Positions 63,200 to 64,000 of a DNA stretch of 64,000 nt are shown piece by piece (position 1 is the first letter of the stretch; each line of letters opens with the position of its first letter). Below the pieces are notes generated by a model. It was not told the origin of the DNA. It searched no databases and saw only the letters and a program-made list of their open reading frames with translations. The DNA comes from an uncultured Bacteroidia bacterium (GTDB taxonomy: Bacteria > Bacteroidota > Bacteroidia > NS11-12g > UBA9320): positions 124,001 through 188,000 of the forward strand of contig CALSTB010000004.1 of NCBI GenBank assembly GCA_943789165.1. The letters run 5' to 3'. The translations under genes were made by a program, and so were the position numbers.

Positions 63200-64000
63200 A
63201 TGGCAGATTTTTCTAAAAAGGCGTGGACCGATTTGGCCAAACAGGCAAGTTTGCAACCGCAAGAAAAATTACAACAACTCAAACTAAAGAAAAGTAAGCT
63301 GTGCATTACCGTACCAGCCGAAATCACGTATCAAGAAAAGCGGGTGTCATTGTCACCGCTATCGGTTGAAATGTTGGTTAACAACGGGCATGACGTACGC
63401 ATTGAAACCAATGCGGGAAAACTTGCCAATTTCTCCGACATTGAATACAGTGCGGTTGGTGCACAAATTTTATATGATCATGCTTCTGCGTTTGAAGGCG
63501 ACATTATTCTTAAAGTAGCTCCTCCAACAACAGAAGAAATTGACTTTATGAAACCGGGTCAGACCATTTTTAGTGCTCTTCAGCTTTCTGATTTGAAAAG
63601 AGATTGCCTGATGCAAATGATTCGAAAGAAGATTACTGCTATTGGGTATGAGTACCTGAGAGACGATGGTGGAACTTTGCCTGTAATTCGAGCCATGAGT
63701 GAAATCGCTGGTCGGGCGTCTGTATTAATTGCAGCAGAGTATTTAAATAATTCTAAAAACGGAAAAGGGGAACTAATAGGGGGAATTCCTGGGATTCCAC
63801 CAACTGATATTGTAATCATAGGTGCAGGTTCGGTAGGTGAATACGCCGTACGGGCCGCACTAGGTTTAGGAGCGCATGTGACGGTTTTCGACAATTCTTT
63901 GCATCGCTTACGTCGATTGGAATCTAGTTTGGGAAGACGACTGGCTTCGTCAACTATTTTACCTCACATATTACAAAAAGCCTTGATGAATTGTGATGTA
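63200..64000 (+). CDS. ald: Alanine dehydrogenase (partial, runs off the right edge)
   Basis: The first 267 residues of an alanine dehydrogenase of the Bacteroidota type (usually ~400 residues). It would reversibly convert alanine to pyruvate with NAD. An extended N-terminus with many Gln and Lys precedes the family core: VPAEITYQEKRVSLSP, the substrate-site Lys in ILKVAPP, GGIPGIPPTDIVIIGAG and the Rossmann start IIGAGSVGEYAVRAALGLGA. A frame on the opposite strand at 63580-63894 is a shadow. Confidence 0.9.
   Translation, partial: MADFSKKAWTDLAKQASLQPQEKLQQLKLKKSKLCITVPAEITYQEKRVSLSPLSVEMLVNNGHDVRIETNAGKLANFSDIEYSAVGAQILYDHASAFEGDIILKVAPPTTEEIDFMKPGQTIFSALQLSDLKRDCLMQMIRKKITAIGYEYLRDDGGTLPVIRAMSEIAGRASVLIAAEYLNNSKNGKGELIGGIPGIPPTDIVIIGAGSVGEYAVRAALGLGAHVTVFDNSLHRLRRLESSLGRRLASSTILPHILQKALMNCDV

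Noticed and set aside
63580..63894. A minus-strand frame over alanine dehydrogenase.
   Set aside because: It is a shadow of the plus-strand ald reading frame, which is well supported.

Overview
The window looks like a chromosomal segment of a free-living, aerobic member of the Bacteroidota, probably of the Flavobacteriales (Cryomorphaceae/Crocinitomicaceae-like). The evidence is alternative complex III paired with an aa3 oxidase cluster of Bacteroidota type, lineage-typical families (DUF4837, HU-SPOR protein, CvfB-like S1 protein, YkuD_2 transpeptidase, a type IX secretion tail), AT-leaning DNA, and several TAnnTTTG promoter elements. Genus cannot be fixed from the sequence alone. No rRNA, tRNA, CRISPR array or prophage was seen.

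Layout. 1-3.0 kb: end of the alternative complex III operon (actD end, actE, actF) with a clear terminator. 3.3-6.4 kb: ABC-F ATPase and two FKBP prolyl isomerases. 6.7-10.0 kb (minus): polyprenyl sugar transferase, lipoprotein and Gfo/Idh oxidoreductase in a tight operon. 10.1-17.9 kb: pcm, an amidase, a hydrolase, a sulfatase, an exported protein ending in a YwbE-like domain, lepA and a methyltransferase. 17.9-19.0 kb: a repeat field with a 156-bp tandem array. 19.0-26.2 kb (plus): membrane pyrophosphatase with a cysteine-rich tail, two L,D-transpeptidases, an outer-membrane-like protein and an SDR. 26.2-29.3 kb: transglutaminase-like protein, methyltransferase, proline dehydrogenase. 29.6-30.9 kb: a complete IS3-family element. 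31.1-37.1 kb (minus): outer-membrane barrel, HU-SPOR, ExbB, ExbD, a frameshifted TonB-like gene and folC. 37.3 kb: recA. 38.4-48.5 kb (minus): cytochrome oxidase structural and assembly genes. 48.8-55.8 kb (minus): barrel protein, CvfB-like protein, glycosyltransferase, dapD, split transketolase with a vWA gene inside. 55.8-64 kb: FAD dehydrogenase, T9SS cargo, PhoH/PIN, purN, DUF4837, lytic transglycosylase, and the start of alanine dehydrogenase.

How it works together. The respiratory genes form a quinol-to-oxygen chain: ActD/E/F belong to the complex that oxidises menaquinol and feeds electrons to the cytochrome oxidase made by the 38-48 kb cluster, which also encodes haem O/A synthesis (CtaB, CtaA) and copper delivery (SCO). 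Several subunits carry extra parts: a helix-hairpin-helix tail on ActD, an OmpA-like domain on ActE, a His-rich loop in ActF, and an N-terminal cytochrome c plus a helical insert in Cox2. A second theme is the envelope: two L,D-transpeptidases, an amidase, a lytic transglycosylase, SPOR, ExbB/D-TonB, lipoproteins and barrels. The spaces between operons are filled with a shared vocabulary of short repeat words, in both orientations and often in a fixed order.
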